From Agrobacterium tumefaciens (lineage in GTDB: Bacteria > Pseudomonadota > Alphaproteobacteria > Rhizobiales > Rhizobiaceae), in NCBI RefSeq assembly GCF_013337285.1, contig NZ_SUPW01000001.1, forward strand, positions 248,001 through 312,000: 64,000 nucleotides of DNA, in the 5' to 3' direction. Position numbers and translations under genes: made by a program. Shown one piece after another: positions 52,453 through 63,488 of this stretch (its first letter is position 1; every line of letters begins with the position of its first letter). The notes under the pieces are model-generated. The model was not told where the DNA came from. It saw only the letters and a list, made by a program, of their open reading frames with translations, and did no database searches.

Positions 52453-53892
52453 TTAGCGCTCCCAGTCTTCCTGCTCGCGTACAGTTGACTTGCCGAGCTT
52501 CCGTTCAAGCTCAGTGGCCTGCGCTTCCGACAGGCGGACATCCAGCGCAACCGATCCGTCCTCATGGTCTTCACGGTTATCGACGATGGAATTGCTATAG
52601 ACCCAGGAGATCAACGGCAATTGCTCGACAGACAAGACAACAGTCGTTTCCGTCAGTACACCGGACAGGCGCTTTGAAATCTCTTCCATCAGGGCATCGA
52701 CGCCCTCACCCGTGATCGCCGAAACGGCGCGGATGTCAGAGCGGCCTTCGGCGCGCTGCATGATGGCGTCATGCGCTTCCGGCTCCAGACGGTCAACCTT
52801 GTTCCAGACCTCGATGATGCGCTTTTCGGCTTCCTTCTCGTCTATACCGAGATCGCTGAGAATACGCAGCACATCCGCAGACTGGGCGGCATTGTCAGGA
52901 TCGGACATATCACGCACATGCAGAACGAGATCGGCTTCAAGCACCTCTTCCAGCGTCGCACGGAAAGCCGCGACGAGATGCGTCGGCAGGTCGGAAATGA
53001 AACCGACGGTATCGGACAGGATAACCGTGCGGCCATGCGGCAGTTTCATGCGCCGCAATGTCGGGTCGAGCGTGGCGAACAGCATGTCCTCCGCCAGAAC
53101 GCCAGCACCGGTGATGCGGTTGAACAACGTGGATTTGCCGGCATTGGTGTAACCGACCAGCGCGACGATCGGATGCGGCACCTTGCGGCGCTTGGCGCGG
53201 TGAAGCTGACGGGTGCGCACCACCTGCTCCAGCTCTTTTTCGAGCTTGACGATGCGATCCTGCAGCAGGCGTCTGTCGGCCTCAATCTGGGTTTCACCCG
53301 GACCACCCATGAAGCCTGCACCACCGCGCTGGCGTTCAAGGTGGGTCCAGCTTCGGACGAGGCGGCCCTTCTGGTAATTCAGATGCGCAAGATCGACCTG
53401 CAGCGTGCCTTCCTTGGTGGAAGCGCGACGACCGAAGATTTCAAGGATCAGACCTGTGCGGTCGATGACCTTGGCATTCCATTGCTTTTCGAGATTGCGC
53501 TGCTGCACCGGGGTCAGAGGATGATCGACAATCACCAGGCCGGAATTGGTTTCATCCAGAAGATGACCGATTTCCTCGATCTTGCCGGTTCCGAACAGGG
53601 TGGCGGGGCGAGGCTGATTGACGGAAACGATGAGACCCTGCGTTACCTCGAGTTCGATGGCGAGCGCCAGACCCTTTGCTTCCTCAAGTTTGGCTTCCAC
53701 GGAGCGGCCGGGAGCAGCTGGTGCTGCCGCCGCATCGCGATTTTCGCGCTGTTGCTTGAGGACCGGCACGAGGACCACGGCGCGCATGTCGTCGCGGCGC
53801 TTCTCCTGCTCCGGAATGATCGATTCGTTCGAAGTGTCGCGCGTCGAAATGGGCTCAGCCTTATCCAGAAAGAACATTGCGGCCGACAGCAT
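52453..53892 (-). CDS. hflX: GTPase HflX
   Basis: HflX is a ribosome-associated GTPase that splits stalled or idle 70S ribosomes. The N-terminal HflX domain carries GTGKIEEIG and the glycine-rich ERQRGGAGFMGGPGE loop; the G domain has G1 GYTNAGKST, G3 DTVGF and G4 WNKVD. It is up to 479 residues from 53892; ATG 53877 (MFFLDKAEP) is equally plausible because neither has a strong ribosome site. It follows hfq by 93 nt, the classical hfq-hflX order. Confidence 0.93.
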   Translation of the reverse strand: MLSAAMFFLDKAEPISTRDTSNESIIPEQEKRRDDMRAVVLVPVLKQQRENRDAAAAPAAPGRSVEAKLEEAKGLALAIELEVTQGLIVSVNQPRPATLFGTGKIEEIGHLLDETNSGLVIVDHPLTPVQQRNLEKQWNAKVIDRTGLILEIFGRRASTKEGTLQVDLAHLNYQKGRLVRSWTHLERQRGGAGFMGGPGETQIEADRRLLQDRIVKLEKELEQVVRTRQLHRAKRRKVPHPIVALVGYTNAGKSTLFNRITGAGVLAEDMLFATLDPTLRRMKLPHGRTVILSDTVGFISDLPTHLVAAFRATLEEVLEADLVLHVRDMSDPDNAAQSADVLRILSDLGIDEKEAEKRIIEVWNKVDRLEPEAHDAIMQRAEGRSDIRAVSAITGEGVDALMEEISKRLSGVLTETTVVLSVEQLPLISWVYSNSIVDNREDHEDGSVALDVRLSEAQATELERKLGKSTVREQEDWER

Positions 53893-53985
53893 CCGCGCGG
53901 ACGGCCATGAAGATTAACCTCACCAGACCGGAAATGTTCCGATCCAGGTCAGTCTATATCGAAGATACCGTCAGAGGGAGCCTGA

Positions 53986-54228
53986 TCAGGCTGCGCCTTC
54001 TTCGCTTTCGAACATCTGCATCGGCTGGCCGGGCATGATGGTGGAGATCGCATGCTTGTAGACCAGCTGCGAATGACCGTCACGGCGCAGAAGCACGCAG
54101 AAATTGTCGAAGGAGGTGACAACGCCAGTCAGCTTGACGCCGTTGATCAGGAAAATCGTGAGCGAAATCTTTTGCTTACGAACGGTATTGAGGAAAAGAT
54201 CCTGAAGGTTTTGAGAACGTTCCGCCAT
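53986..54228 (-). CDS. hfq: RNA chaperone Hfq
   Basis: This 80-residue Sm-like protein forms a hexamer that pairs small RNAs with mRNAs. Sm1 ([28 protein letters not shown]) and Sm2 ([11 protein letters not shown]) are intact, and the proximal-face residues in YKHAIST are conserved. The short C-terminal tail is typical of alphaproteobacteria. It has a 184-nt upstream space for its own promoter and is followed by hflX. Confidence 0.97.
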   Translation of the reverse strand: MAERSQNLQDLFLNTVRKQKISLTIFLINGVKLTGVVTSFDNFCVLLRRDGHSQLVYKHAISTIMPGQPMQMFESEEGAA

Positions 54229-54412
54229 GGCGCCGCTTCTTTCTTTATTGCCGGCAGGGACACCGGAAAATAATCAATCAATAATAAACCGGCCGAGTCT
54301 AGTCCCCCGCTTGGCCAGCCTGCAACTCTGGTATCAAATCATGTCCCGTTCCGCAACGGCGAAAACGGCCTGACGGGTACGAGTATTGACCTGCTTTTTC
54401 GATTCGAAACAG

Positions 54413-55789
54413 TCAGAAATATTGTATCGAAACCCGGAAAAGCTGCTCCACGTCGCGCACTGCGTCCGCTGACGCAAACAGCACGACGCGGTCCTTGGCC
54501 TTGATCTTCGTGCTGCCATCCGGGCGGATGACCACGCCGTCGCGATAGATCGCGCCGATGCGCACGCCGTCGGGCATGTCGATGTCACGGAAGGACTGGC
54601 CTACCAGCGGCGAGGTTTCCAGCGCTTCCGCCTCAATCACCTCCGCCGAACCGCGCTGCACGGCATAAACCGAGCGGATGCGGCCTTTGCGCACATGCTG
54701 GAGAACGCGGGAGATGGTGACGGCGCGAGGGTTGATATAGGCATCAAGTCCGAGCGAACCCGCGACATCATGAAAGGACGAGCTGTTCAGCAGCGCCAGA
54801 TTGGACTTGCAACCCAGCTGCTTTGCCATCACGGCGGCCAGAATATTCGTCTGGTCGTTATTGGTCAGCGTCACGATCAGGTCCGCATCTTGAATATCGG
54901 CCTGCATCAGAATTTTCTGATCAAGCGCCGAACCATGCATGACGATGGTGTTGCTGAGCTGCTCCGATGCGGCAACAGCCCTGTCGCGATCCGCCTCGAT
55001 GATCTTCACCCGCGTTTTCGGCTGCATCTCCTCGATCTTGCGGGCAACGAAGTGGCCGATATTGCCGGCACCGGCAATCACGATGCGCTGTGCTTCCTGC
55101 TCTTCATGGCCAAACAGGCTCAGGGTACGACGGGCGTGCTGGCGCTGACAGATGACATAGGCAAGGTCGCCGACCCGCAACTGTTCGGAGGAATGCGCCA
55201 CCTTGAGGATGCCGTTACGGAAAACACCGACAACCGTGGCGATGAGGTCCGGAAAGAGGTTGGAAAGCTGGTGCAGCGGCGTATTTATGACCGGGCAGTC
55301 CTCCATACATTCGATCGCCAGCATGTATATCGTGTCATCTGCGAACCGCACGACGTCGGTGGCGCCCGGAAAGGCGATGCGGCGCAACACCATCTTGCCG
55401 ACTTCCACTTCCGGGGAAATCGTCACGTCGATGGACATGTTCTCGCGGCTGAAGAGATCGGCATATTCCGGCTTCAGATAACTCTGGTCACGGATGCGGG
55501 CGATCTTGGTCGGCACGCTGAACAAAGCATGCGCCACCTCGCAGGCGACGATGTTGATCTCGTCATGCAGTGTGACGGCGATGATCATGTCCGCCTGGTC
55601 CGCGCCCGCCTTCGCCAGCATATCCGGATGCGCGCCATGGCCGACATAACCGCGCACATCGAGCGTTTCGGTGATGGCGGAGATGAGCGGCGCGGCGGTA
55701 TCGATCACAGATACCTCATTATCCTCGCGCGACAATTGTTCGGCTATGCCGTAACCCACCTGCCCTGCGCCGCAAATGATGACTTTCAT
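54413..55789 (-). CDS. trkA: potassium-uptake regulatory protein TrkA
   Basis: The 458-residue cytoplasmic NAD-binding subunit of Trk potassium uptake. It has two RCK-N Rossmann modules (MKVIICGAGQVGYGIAEQLS at the start and IVIAGAGNIGHFVARKI at about 230), each followed by an RCK-C domain. The membrane channel TrkH is not in the window. The gene is 48 nt after ntrX on the same strand, an order conserved in rhizobia. Confidence 0.95.
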   Translation of the reverse strand: MKVIICGAGQVGYGIAEQLSREDNEVSVIDTAAPLISAITETLDVRGYVGHGAHPDMLAKAGADQADMIIAVTLHDEINIVACEVAHALFSVPTKIARIRDQSYLKPEYADLFSRENMSIDVTISPEVEVGKMVLRRIAFPGATDVVRFADDTIYMLAIECMEDCPVINTPLHQLSNLFPDLIATVVGVFRNGILKVAHSSEQLRVGDLAYVICQRQHARRTLSLFGHEEQEAQRIVIAGAGNIGHFVARKIEEMQPKTRVKIIEADRDRAVAASEQLSNTIVMHGSALDQKILMQADIQDADLIVTLTNNDQTNILAAVMAKQLGCKSNLALLNSSSFHDVAGSLGLDAYINPRAVTISRVLQHVRKGRIRSVYAVQRGSAEVIEAEALETSPLVGQSFRDIDMPDGVRIGAIYRDGVVIRPDGSTKIKAKDRVVLFASADAVRDVEQLFRVSIQYF

Positions 55790-55837
55790 GCTGTCTCTCT
55801 GACGGAATAATTGGTTACGGCGATGCGCCTTCTGTCC

Positions 55838-57202
55838 TTATACGCCGAGAGATTTCAGTTTGCGATGTAGTGCCGATCTTTCCATGCCAACAAATTCCGC
55901 CGTGCGCGAAATATTGCCGCCGAAACGGTTGATCTGGGCCACCAAATAATCCCGTTCGAACATTTCACGGGCTTCACGCAACGGCAGGGTCATGATGTGC
56001 TGGTCGCCCTGCGCCGAAATCTTCGGCAGCATGTCGCCAATATCTGCCGGCAGCATGTCGGCCGAAATCGGCGCTTCGCCGCCTTCGGGGCGGGCGAGGA
56101 TCATCAGCCGCTCGATATTGTTGCGCAGCTGGCGGATATTGCCCGGCCAGTCATGCGTCTGGAGAACGGCCATGGCGTCATCACCGATCTTGCGCGGGCG
56201 GATGCCGGCCTGTTCGGAAATTTGCCGCATGAACATGTCGACGAGAAAGGGAATATCCTCACGCCGTTCGGACAAAGCCGGCACCTTTACCGGCACGACG
56301 GCAAGGCGATGGTATAGATCCTCACGGAATTGGCCTTCGGCAATCAGGCTTTCAAGGTGATGGGCGGTCGAGGAGATGATGCGCACATCCACCTTCACCC
56401 GCTTGCCGCCGCCGACGCGCTCGAACTGCTGGTCGACCAGCACGCGCAGGATCTTGTTCTGGGTCTCGCGCGGCATTTCGCCGACTTCGTCGAGATAAAG
56501 AACGCCGCGATGGGCCTCTTCGAGTGCACCGACCTTGCGTGGCTGGCCGGGTAAGCCTTCGGTGCCGAAGAGTGCGATCTCCATGCGGTCCGGTGTGATC
56601 GTCGCGGCGTTCAGAGCCACGAAAGGTCCGGTGGCGCGCGAAGATTTCTTGTGCACCATGCGCGCCACCAGTTCCTTGCCGGAACCGGAGGGGCCGAGGA
56701 TCATGATGCGGCTGTTGGTGGGCGCTACCCTGTCGATGGTCTGGCGAAGCTGCGAAACGGCAAGCGAAGCACCGACGAGTTCAACCGCATCACCCGTGCG
56801 CTTCTTGAGCTCTTGAACCTCGCGCTTCAGCTTGGAGTTTTCCAGCGCCCGTTCGGCGATCAGGATCAAGCGGTCGGCCTTGAACGGTTTCTCGATGAAA
56901 TCGAAAGCGCCGCGCTTGATGGCGTTGACGGCGGTTTCGATATTGCCGTGACCGGAAATCATGACGACAGGAATTTCGGGATGGCGGCTCTTGATCTCGT
57001 CCAGCAGCGCCAGACCGTCGAGCTTCGAACCCTGCATCCAGATGTCGAGAAAGATCAGGCGCGGCACACGCTCCGAAATGGCGGCCAGTGCGCTGTCGCT
57101 GTCAAACGCCATGCGGGTCTCGTGGCCCTCGTCGGACAGAATGCCCGCTACGATTTCGCGAATATCCGCCTCGTCATCCACGACCAGAATATCAGACGCC
57201 AT
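55838..57202 (-). CDS. ntrX: NtrX response regulator
   Basis: The 454-residue regulator has a receiver domain (D53 in FLDIW, K105), an AAA+ domain with Walker A GPSGSGKE (170-177) and Walker B VLYLDE (234-239), and a Fis-type C-terminal helix-turn-helix. The GAFTGA loop that contacts sigma-54 is missing: where NtrC has [13 protein letters not shown] this protein has ALFGTEGLPGQPRKVG. It is therefore unlikely to be a classical sigma-54 activator, as noted for other alphaproteobacterial NtrX. It is partner of NtrY; its start overlaps the ntrY end by 11 nt. Roles include respiration, redox and nitrogen metabolism. Confidence 0.96.
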   Translation of the reverse strand: MASDILVVDDEADIREIVAGILSDEGHETRMAFDSDSALAAISERVPRLIFLDIWMQGSKLDGLALLDEIKSRHPEIPVVMISGHGNIETAVNAIKRGAFDFIEKPFKADRLILIAERALENSKLKREVQELKKRTGDAVELVGASLAVSQLRQTIDRVAPTNSRIMILGPSGSGKELVARMVHKKSSRATGPFVALNAATITPDRMEIALFGTEGLPGQPRKVGALEEAHRGVLYLDEVGEMPRETQNKILRVLVDQQFERVGGGKRVKVDVRIISSTAHHLESLIAEGQFREDLYHRLAVVPVKVPALSERREDIPFLVDMFMRQISEQAGIRPRKIGDDAMAVLQTHDWPGNIRQLRNNIERLMILARPEGGEAPISADMLPADIGDMLPKISAQGDQHIMTLPLREAREMFERDYLVAQINRFGGNISRTAEFVGMERSALHRKLKSLGV

Positions 57203-59453
57203 ATGCTGCTTCCTTATTATTTTCGCCGCCGACCGCCTCGATATAGGGCAGCAGCACTCTGATCATGGCGCCATGGCCATGGTCGAACTCCGGCGGGGAA
57301 TCGTGGAGTTCCAGATATCCGCCATGCTCTTCGATGATCTTCTTAACGATGGCGAGGCCGAGGCCGGTGCCCTTGTCCCGCATCGTCATATAGGGTTCGA
57401 GAATGCGGTGACGGTTTTCGACGGGAAGGCCGCGGCCATTGTCGATGATGTCAGCCACGAAACGGGAGTTGGCCTCGTCGAAAGAGGCGCGCACGAGGAT
57501 TTTCCCCGGCCGCTTTTCGCCCTCCACCGCCTCGATCGCTTCCGTCGCATTCTTGATGAGATTGCCGAACGCCTGGCCCAGCATGCGGGCATCAAACATG
57601 CCTTCCAGCGGGATATCGCCCAGCTCCGTTGAGAATTTCGTGTCGGCGGCGCTGATTTCGCGCAGGAACGCCGCATCCTTCAGGATCGAACGCAGGTCCG
57701 ACTTTTCCTTCGTCGGCTTCGGCATGCGTGCGAAGGCCGAGAATTCATCCACCATCCGGCCGATATCACCGACCTGCCGGACGATGGTGTCCGTACACTG
57801 ATCGAAAACGGCACGGTCGCTCTCGTCGATCTGCTTGCCGAAACGGCGTTTGATGCGCTCGGCGGAAAGCTGGATCGGCGTCAGCGGGTTCTTGATTTCA
57901 TGGGCAATGCGGCGCGCCACATCCGACCATGCGGTGGAGCGCTGGGCGATGACGAGATCAGTGATGTCATCGAGGGTGATGACATAGCTATCGCGGCTGT
58001 CGCGGGCATCCTCGCGGGTTACCTGCACATTGAGCGTCCGCTCCTTGCCGCGCCGCATGATGTTGATCTGCTTGCGGAAATTTCCACGCGCCCAGGTATT
58101 GGCCTCGGTCACGACCTGTTCGATCTCAGGCGCGATCTCCGAAAGCTGCGCACCGATCAGCTGCTCGGAGGTCTGCGCCAGGAATTCTTCGCCAGACGGA
58201 TTGACGATGGTGATCTTGCGATTTTCGTCAACGCCGATAACGGCGGCGGTAACGCCAGACAGCACGGCCTCGATGAAGCGGCGGCGATCGTCGATATCGT
58301 CCTTCGCCTCGATGATCTGATCCTGCTGGCTGCGCAGTTCCGAGACCATCTTGTTGAAGGTGCGCGACAGGCGCCCGACGTCGCCATCGACGGCGCGAAC
58401 GGGAACCAGCACATGCATATTGCCGGTCGCGACACTATCTGCGGCGCTAATGAGAAGGCGGATCGGCCGCACGATACGGTCGGCCACTGCAATTGCGGTC
58501 CAGATGGCTGCCAGAAGCACGATCAACGCAAAACCGAGATAGAGAATGGCAAAGGCGATCTGCAGCGGCGCGCGGCCCGCTTCCATCGCCTTGTATTCAG
58601 CGCGGTTCTCCTCCATCAGCCGCATCGCGCCCATCACCTTGGGATCGACGGCGCGAACGGTGTAGAGGAAAGTTCCCTCGATGCCCTCAAGCTTGATGAT
58701 GGCGCCGACAAGGTTGGTTATGCCGGGCGGGATCAGAGTCGGCTGGCCGGCGGCGGCCTTTTCCAGCGCATCGTGCGGAATGGCGGGAAGCGGTTTTTCC
58801 GTCTTGATGTTGGCCTGCGCAACGGCGTCACCATCTTCCTGCACCAGAAACGCGCCAAGCAGGCCGCGGCCCTTGGCCTGACGGGTCATCAGATCGACGA
58901 AACCGGTACGGTCGAGATAAAAAAGCGCGCGGTTGCGATCGAGGTCGGTGGCCATCGACAGGGTCTGTCCCTGAAGGTAACCGGCATTTTCCATCATATA
59001 GGCCTGGGCGATATTGCTGGAGGAATCGACGATCGACTGGGTTCTAAGCGAAAACCAGCGGTCTAGACCGACATTCAGCGTCAGGCTGGCGAAGATGGCG
59101 ACAAGCACTGCGGGCGTGATCGCCACGATGGAGAAAAGCACGACGATGCGCACGTGCAGACGGGCCGCCGCCCTGCCCTTTTTGCGCGCTTTCAGCAGAC
59201 GGTTGATTTCGCGGCCGATCAAAAAGATCAGGCCGATGACGAAGATCGAATTGATGACAACGGAGGCGATGACGACATTCGATGTCGGCGCAATCGGTGT
59301 GACCCCCAGAAGCACGAAGAGGGTGAGGATGGCGCAAACGAGGGCGACGCCGGCGAGCACCAACCCCGGCAGGGCAAAAGACATCCTGCGATCGGCAACC
59401 ACCATGCCCGCTGCTTCGTCGGCAACAGTGTTTTCGGCGGCGGGTTTCCGCAT
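57192..59453 (-). CDS. ntrY: NtrY sensor histidine kinase
   Basis: This 753-residue membrane kinase has four hydrophobic spans (about 28-50, 58-80, 101-123, 298-322), a periplasmic loop of about 170 residues, a HAMP linker, a PAS domain (about 390-500) and a HisKA core with H518 in [20 protein letters not shown], followed by N and G boxes (LIKNATEAI, DNGRGLP, GTGLGLAIV). It phosphorylates NtrX and responds to oxygen/redox or nitrogen signals in relatives. It is followed directly by ntrX and trkA. Confidence 0.96.
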   Translation of the reverse strand: MRKPAAENTVADEAAGMVVADRRMSFALPGLVLAGVALVCAILTLFVLLGVTPIAPTSNVVIASVVINSIFVIGLIFLIGREINRLLKARKKGRAAARLHVRIVVLFSIVAITPAVLVAIFASLTLNVGLDRWFSLRTQSIVDSSSNIAQAYMMENAGYLQGQTLSMATDLDRNRALFYLDRTGFVDLMTRQAKGRGLLGAFLVQEDGDAVAQANIKTEKPLPAIPHDALEKAAAGQPTLIPPGITNLVGAIIKLEGIEGTFLYTVRAVDPKVMGAMRLMEENRAEYKAMEAGRAPLQIAFAILYLGFALIVLLAAIWTAIAVADRIVRPIRLLISAADSVATGNMHVLVPVRAVDGDVGRLSRTFNKMVSELRSQQDQIIEAKDDIDDRRRFIEAVLSGVTAAVIGVDENRKITIVNPSGEEFLAQTSEQLIGAQLSEIAPEIEQVVTEANTWARGNFRKQINIMRRGKERTLNVQVTREDARDSRDSYVITLDDITDLVIAQRSTAWSDVARRIAHEIKNPLTPIQLSAERIKRRFGKQIDESDRAVFDQCTDTIVRQVGDIGRMVDEFSAFARMPKPTKEKSDLRSILKDAAFLREISAADTKFSTELGDIPLEGMFDARMLGQAFGNLIKNATEAIEAVEGEKRPGKILVRASFDEANSRFVADIIDNGRGLPVENRHRILEPYMTMRDKGTGLGLAIVKKIIEEHGGYLELHDSPPEFDHGHGAMIRVLLPYIEAVGGENNKEAAYGV

Positions 59454-59603
59454 GCACTACTCCCAATCGCTGGCCAGCCAGCGCCACATTCCTGAAGTCA
59501 GGCGAGAGTCGCGTCACATCGGCGAATCTCTTTCCGTCCTAGTGTGTTCCAAGCAACACAATGTGGCGAAAATGCAACGACAAAGGCAGCCTTGTCAACA
59601 TTC

Positions 59604-61055
59604 TCAGCTGGGGCGGGAGCTGCGATAGACGGAAACGCCAAGCTCGCGGATTTTCTTGCGCAGCGTATTGCGGTTCAGTCCCAGAAGATCGGCTGCCTTG
59701 ATCTGGTTGCCGCGGGTTGCCGTCAGCGCGGCGAGAATCAGCGGGAATTCCAGTTCACGCAGCACGCGGTCATAAAGACCGGGCGGCGGCAGGCCGTCAC
59801 CGAAGCTGGCGAAATAATCCCGCATGTTCTCCTCGACCGCCTGGGAAATGGTCAGTGAGCCCGTGCGAACCGCCATCTTGTCCAGCGGACTGTCGGGGAC
59901 ATCCGACTGCAATTCCTGCTCGACGATCTCGCGGGTGATGACTTCCTGCGGATAAAGCGCCATCAGGCGGCGGATCAGGTTTTCCAGCTCGCGCACGTTG
60001 CCCGGCCAGGCATAGGCCTTCATGACTTCCAGCGCTTCGGTCTCGAAACGCTTGCCTTCCAGGCCTTCCTTCTCGCCCGTCTGGATGAAATGACGCACCA
60101 GATCGGGAATATCCTCGGCACGGTCACGCAGCGGCGGCAGGCGCAGCGGCACGACGTTGAGGCGATAATAGAGGTCTTCGCGGAAGAGGCCCTGATTGAT
60201 CGACTGTTTCAAATCCTTGTTGGTGGCGGCGACGATACGGACATCGGTGCGGATCGGCGTGCGACCACCCACCGTGGTATATTCGCCCTGCTGCAACACG
60301 CGCAGCAGCCGTGTCTGGGCATCCATCGGCATATCGCCGATTTCATCGAGGAACAGCGTGCCGCCCTCGGCCTGTTCGAAACGGCCGGTCGAGCGGTTCT
60401 GCGCGCCGGTGAAGGCGCCTTTCTCATGGCCGAACAGTTCAGATTCGATCAGGTCGCGCGGGATTGCCGCCATGTTGATGGCGACGAAGGGACCGTTGCG
60501 GCGCTTGCCGTAATCATGCAGCGCGCGCGCCACCAGTTCCTTGCCGGTGCCGGATTCGCCAGTGATCATCAGGGTCAGGTCGGTCTGCATCAGGCGGGCG
60601 AGCACCCGGTAGATTTCCTGCATCGCTGCCGAGCGGCCAACGAGCGGCATGCCGTCCTGCATGTCGTCATCGAGCTTTGCCGGCTTGCGCTTGGGTTCCG
60701 ACAAAGCGCGGCCGATGATGGCGATCAGTTCCGTCAGGTCGAAGGGCTTGGGCAGGTAATCATAAGCACCCTTCTCCGAGGCCTTGATGGCGGTCATGAA
60801 GGTGTTCTGGGCGCTCATGACGAGAACCGGCAGGTCCGGACGGGCCTTCTTGATGCGCGGCAGCAGATCGAAGGCGTTTTCATCCGGCATCACGACATCG
60901 GTCACGACAAGATCGCCCTCGCCCGCCGAAACCCAGCGCCAGAGCGTTGCGGCATTGGAGGTGATGCGCACATCGTAACCGGCGCGGCTGAGCGCCTGGT
61001 TCAGCACCGTGCGGATCGCGGCATCATCATCGGCGACGAGGATAGTAGCTGTCAT
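59604..61055 (-). CDS. ntrC: nitrogen regulator NtrC (sigma-54 activator)
   Basis: This 483-residue regulator has a receiver with D53 (VTDVVMP) and K103, an AAA+ domain with Walker A GESGTGKE (166-173), intact GAFTGA (213-218) and [11 protein letters not shown], and a Fis-like helix-turn-helix at the end ([18 protein letters not shown]). It activates nitrogen-scavenging genes with sigma-54. The gene overlaps ntrB by 4 nt (ATGA). About 150 nt separate it from ntrY. Confidence 0.97.
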   Translation of the reverse strand: MTATILVADDDAAIRTVLNQALSRAGYDVRITSNAATLWRWVSAGEGDLVVTDVVMPDENAFDLLPRIKKARPDLPVLVMSAQNTFMTAIKASEKGAYDYLPKPFDLTELIAIIGRALSEPKRKPAKLDDDMQDGMPLVGRSAAMQEIYRVLARLMQTDLTLMITGESGTGKELVARALHDYGKRRNGPFVAINMAAIPRDLIESELFGHEKGAFTGAQNRSTGRFEQAEGGTLFLDEIGDMPMDAQTRLLRVLQQGEYTTVGGRTPIRTDVRIVAATNKDLKQSINQGLFREDLYYRLNVVPLRLPPLRDRAEDIPDLVRHFIQTGEKEGLEGKRFETEALEVMKAYAWPGNVRELENLIRRLMALYPQEVITREIVEQELQSDVPDSPLDKMAVRTGSLTISQAVEENMRDYFASFGDGLPPPGLYDRVLRELEFPLILAALTATRGNQIKAADLLGLNRNTLRKKIRELGVSVYRSSRPS

Positions 61056-62200
61056 GGGTCATTTCCTGTCGAGTTCGGCAAGCTGCTGTCGTCCAGCGCC
61101 ATTTCCGGCGAGACGGGCAACAATACGCGGAAAGTCGTGCGGTGGTTCTGGCTGTCGCATTCGACAATGCCGCCATGGGCGCCGATCAGCTTGGCGACAA
61201 GCGCCAGGCCGAGGCCCGAACCATTCGTCTTGGTGGTGATGAAGGGATCGAAGAGATGCGGCAGGAGATCGGCCGGGACACCCGGTCCGTTGTCATGCAC
61301 GCAGAATTCGAGCGGCAGCGAGATGCGCTCGCGGCTGCCGGCAACAGAAAGGCGCATGCCGGGGCGGTAAGCGGTCGTCAGCAATATCTCGCCATCCGGC
61401 TGGTTGCCCACGGCTTCCGCCGCATTCTTCACCAGATTGAGAAAAACCTGCACCAGCTGGTCGCGATTGGCATAGACCGGCGGCAGCGAGGGATCGTAAT
61501 TTTCCGAAATCTTGATGTTGCGGGCAAAGCCGGCCTTGGCAATGGCCTTCACATGATCCAGCACCGAATGGATGTTGACCGGTACGCGGTCCACCGGCCG
61601 CTCGTCGGAAAACACCTCCATACGATCGACCAGCGAAACGATGCGGTCGGTCTCGTCGCAGATCAATCTGGTCAGGGCGCGGTCCTCGTCCGGAACCGAC
61701 ATTTCCAGAAGCTGGGCAGCACCTCGAATACCGGAAAGCGGGTTCTTGATCTCATGCGCCAGCATCGAGGCAAGCCCGGTGACGGAACGGGCAGCTGCAC
61801 GATGGGTCAATTGCCGGTCGATCTTGTCGGCCATCGACCGTTCCTGAAAGACGACGACGACCGATCCCGGCTCGCTGACAACAGGCGCGACATAAAGGTC
61901 GACCAGCTTGTCCTGTCCCAGACGCGGAGAACTCAGATCAACGCGATATTCGTTGACCGGAGCGCGGCGTTCCCGCACCTGATCGATCAGCGCCAGCAGC
62001 GGGCTGCCGAAAGGAATAAAGGTGGAGACGCGGTAGCGGGCAAGATGGGAGGCGCTCGCCCCGAAAAAGGCTTCGGCTTCCCAATTGGCGAATGCGATGA
62101 AACCTTCGGCATCCACAAGAATGACGGGGTTCTGCACCGCGTTCAGAACCGCCATGGCGAGCGGGTTTGCATCTGCCGGGCTGTGTTTGTCAGCGCTCAT
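61052..62200 (-). CDS. ntrB: nitrogen sensor kinase NtrB
   Basis: This soluble 382-residue kinase/phosphatase is partner of NtrC and is gated by PII. It has an N-terminal PAS domain ([20 protein letters not shown]), H149 in [19 protein letters not shown], the N-box [11 protein letters not shown] and the G-boxes DNGPGVP and [12 protein letters not shown] 62200 is preceded by GGAAGG at good spacing. It overlaps dusB upstream and ntrC downstream by 4 nt each, giving coupled translation. Confidence 0.97.
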   Translation of the reverse strand: MSADKHSPADANPLAMAVLNAVQNPVILVDAEGFIAFANWEAEAFFGASASHLARYRVSTFIPFGSPLLALIDQVRERRAPVNEYRVDLSSPRLGQDKLVDLYVAPVVSEPGSVVVVFQERSMADKIDRQLTHRAAARSVTGLASMLAHEIKNPLSGIRGAAQLLEMSVPDEDRALTRLICDETDRIVSLVDRMEVFSDERPVDRVPVNIHSVLDHVKAIAKAGFARNIKISENYDPSLPPVYANRDQLVQVFLNLVKNAAEAVGNQPDGEILLTTAYRPGMRLSVAGSRERISLPLEFCVHDNGPGVPADLLPHLFDPFITTKTNGSGLGLALVAKLIGAHGGIVECDSQNHRTTFRVLLPVSPEMALDDSSLPNSTGNDP

Positions 62201-63213
62201 GCGGCCTTCCTTGCGGCGTCTTCGCCGGCATTGTCGCAAAGGGCGGCGCGCAGCAGATCCGCCACCTCCCCCGTGTCACGCGATGTCATGATTTTAGCCT
62301 TGTCGGGCGTGGTGAACTCAGGCGCGAAACGCTCGAGATACCAGCCCAGATGTTTGCGGGCATGCCGCAGACCGGCTTCCCTTCCGTAGAATTCCAGCAT
62401 CATCTCGTAGTGCTCGACGGCGACACCAGCGATTTCGGCACGTTGCGGCGCGGCGTGTCCGGCCAGCACCGCCGGCAGCCAGGGCTGACCCTGCGCGCCG
62501 CGACCGACCATGACGGCATCAGCACCGGAACGGCGCAGGATTTCCCGTGCATCCTCTACGGTCTCGACATCGCCATTGGCGATCAGCGGCACGGAAATCA
62601 CCTCGCGCACGGCGCGAATGGCGTCCCAGTCCGCGCGTCCTTCGTAAAACTGCATGCGGGTGCGGCCGTGAATGGTGATGAGCTGGACCCCTGCCGCTTC
62701 GGCGCGGCGGGCAATTTCGGGCGCGTTGATGGTGTTTTCGTCCCAGCCAAGCCGCATTTTCAGCGTGACAGGCACATCGACCGCACCGACAGTCGCCTCG
62801 ATAAGCGAGAGCGCATGATCGGGATCGCGCATCAGCGCCGAGCCGGAATAACCGCCCGTCACCTTCTTGGCCGGACAGCCCATATTGATATCGATGATGC
62901 CTGCGCCGTTATCCGCGGCGATCCTGGCGGCTTCCGCCATGAAATGCGCCTCACGCCCGGCAAGCTGCACCATATGCGGCACCATGCCGGCATTTTTCAG
63001 CCGCGCCCAGGATTCGCCCCTGTTAGCGACGAGTTCGCGGCTGGCGACCATTTCCGTCACCACCAGCCCCGCGCCATAACGCCAGGCGAGCTGCCGGAAC
63101 GGCAGATCCGTCACGCCCGACATGGGGGCCAGCACCGCACGATTACGGATCGTTACTGAGCCGATGCTGAACGGTTCTGACAATTCCGGAAGGGACAACT
63201 GATGATCTTTCAT
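62197..63213 (-). CDS. dusB: tRNA dihydrouridine synthase DusB (NifR3)
   Basis: The 338-residue FMN enzyme reduces uridine in tRNA. The N-terminal TIM barrel shows [40 protein letters not shown] with the catalytic cysteine, and [12 protein letters not shown]; a helical RNA-binding domain ends the protein. Known as nifR3 in rhizobia, it heads the dusB-ntrB-ntrC operon with a 4-nt overlap. Confidence 0.96.
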   Translation of the reverse strand: MKDHQLSLPELSEPFSIGSVTIRNRAVLAPMSGVTDLPFRQLAWRYGAGLVVTEMVASRELVANRGESWARLKNAGMVPHMVQLAGREAHFMAEAARIAADNGAGIIDINMGCPAKKVTGGYSGSALMRDPDHALSLIEATVGAVDVPVTLKMRLGWDENTINAPEIARRAEAAGVQLITIHGRTRMQFYEGRADWDAIRAVREVISVPLIANGDVETVEDAREILRRSGADAVMVGRGAQGQPWLPAVLAGHAAPQRAEIAGVAVEHYEMMLEFYGREAGLRHARKHLGWYLERFAPEFTTPDKAKIMTSRDTGEVADLLRAALCDNAGEDAARKAA

Positions 63214-63488
63214 GCAGAAGGGTTATTTGCATTATTTTTAGACAGTGTTTGCGCAGTTGCCAAGCACTTTTAGAAGGTTGCACCTTTTATTTGCGGGGCG
63301 GCTGCCTGCCTGTTTTGCGGTCGGTGGCAAATTGTGCAGGTCCGAGCGTGCAATGACGTGCGATCCTGCGGCGTGCAGGATGAATGCGCGTCTTATCGGG
63401 CTGGCCATCCCGGTTTTGAAACGCTAGAGCAGGACTGTCAACCGCTAAGGGTTGCGTGCAAAGCATAAGACCAATGCAGGAAAGTACT

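Noticed and set aside
59454-59603. possible small gene between ntrC and ntrY
   Set aside because: No frame with a ribosome site and conserved content; it most likely holds the ntrY promoter.
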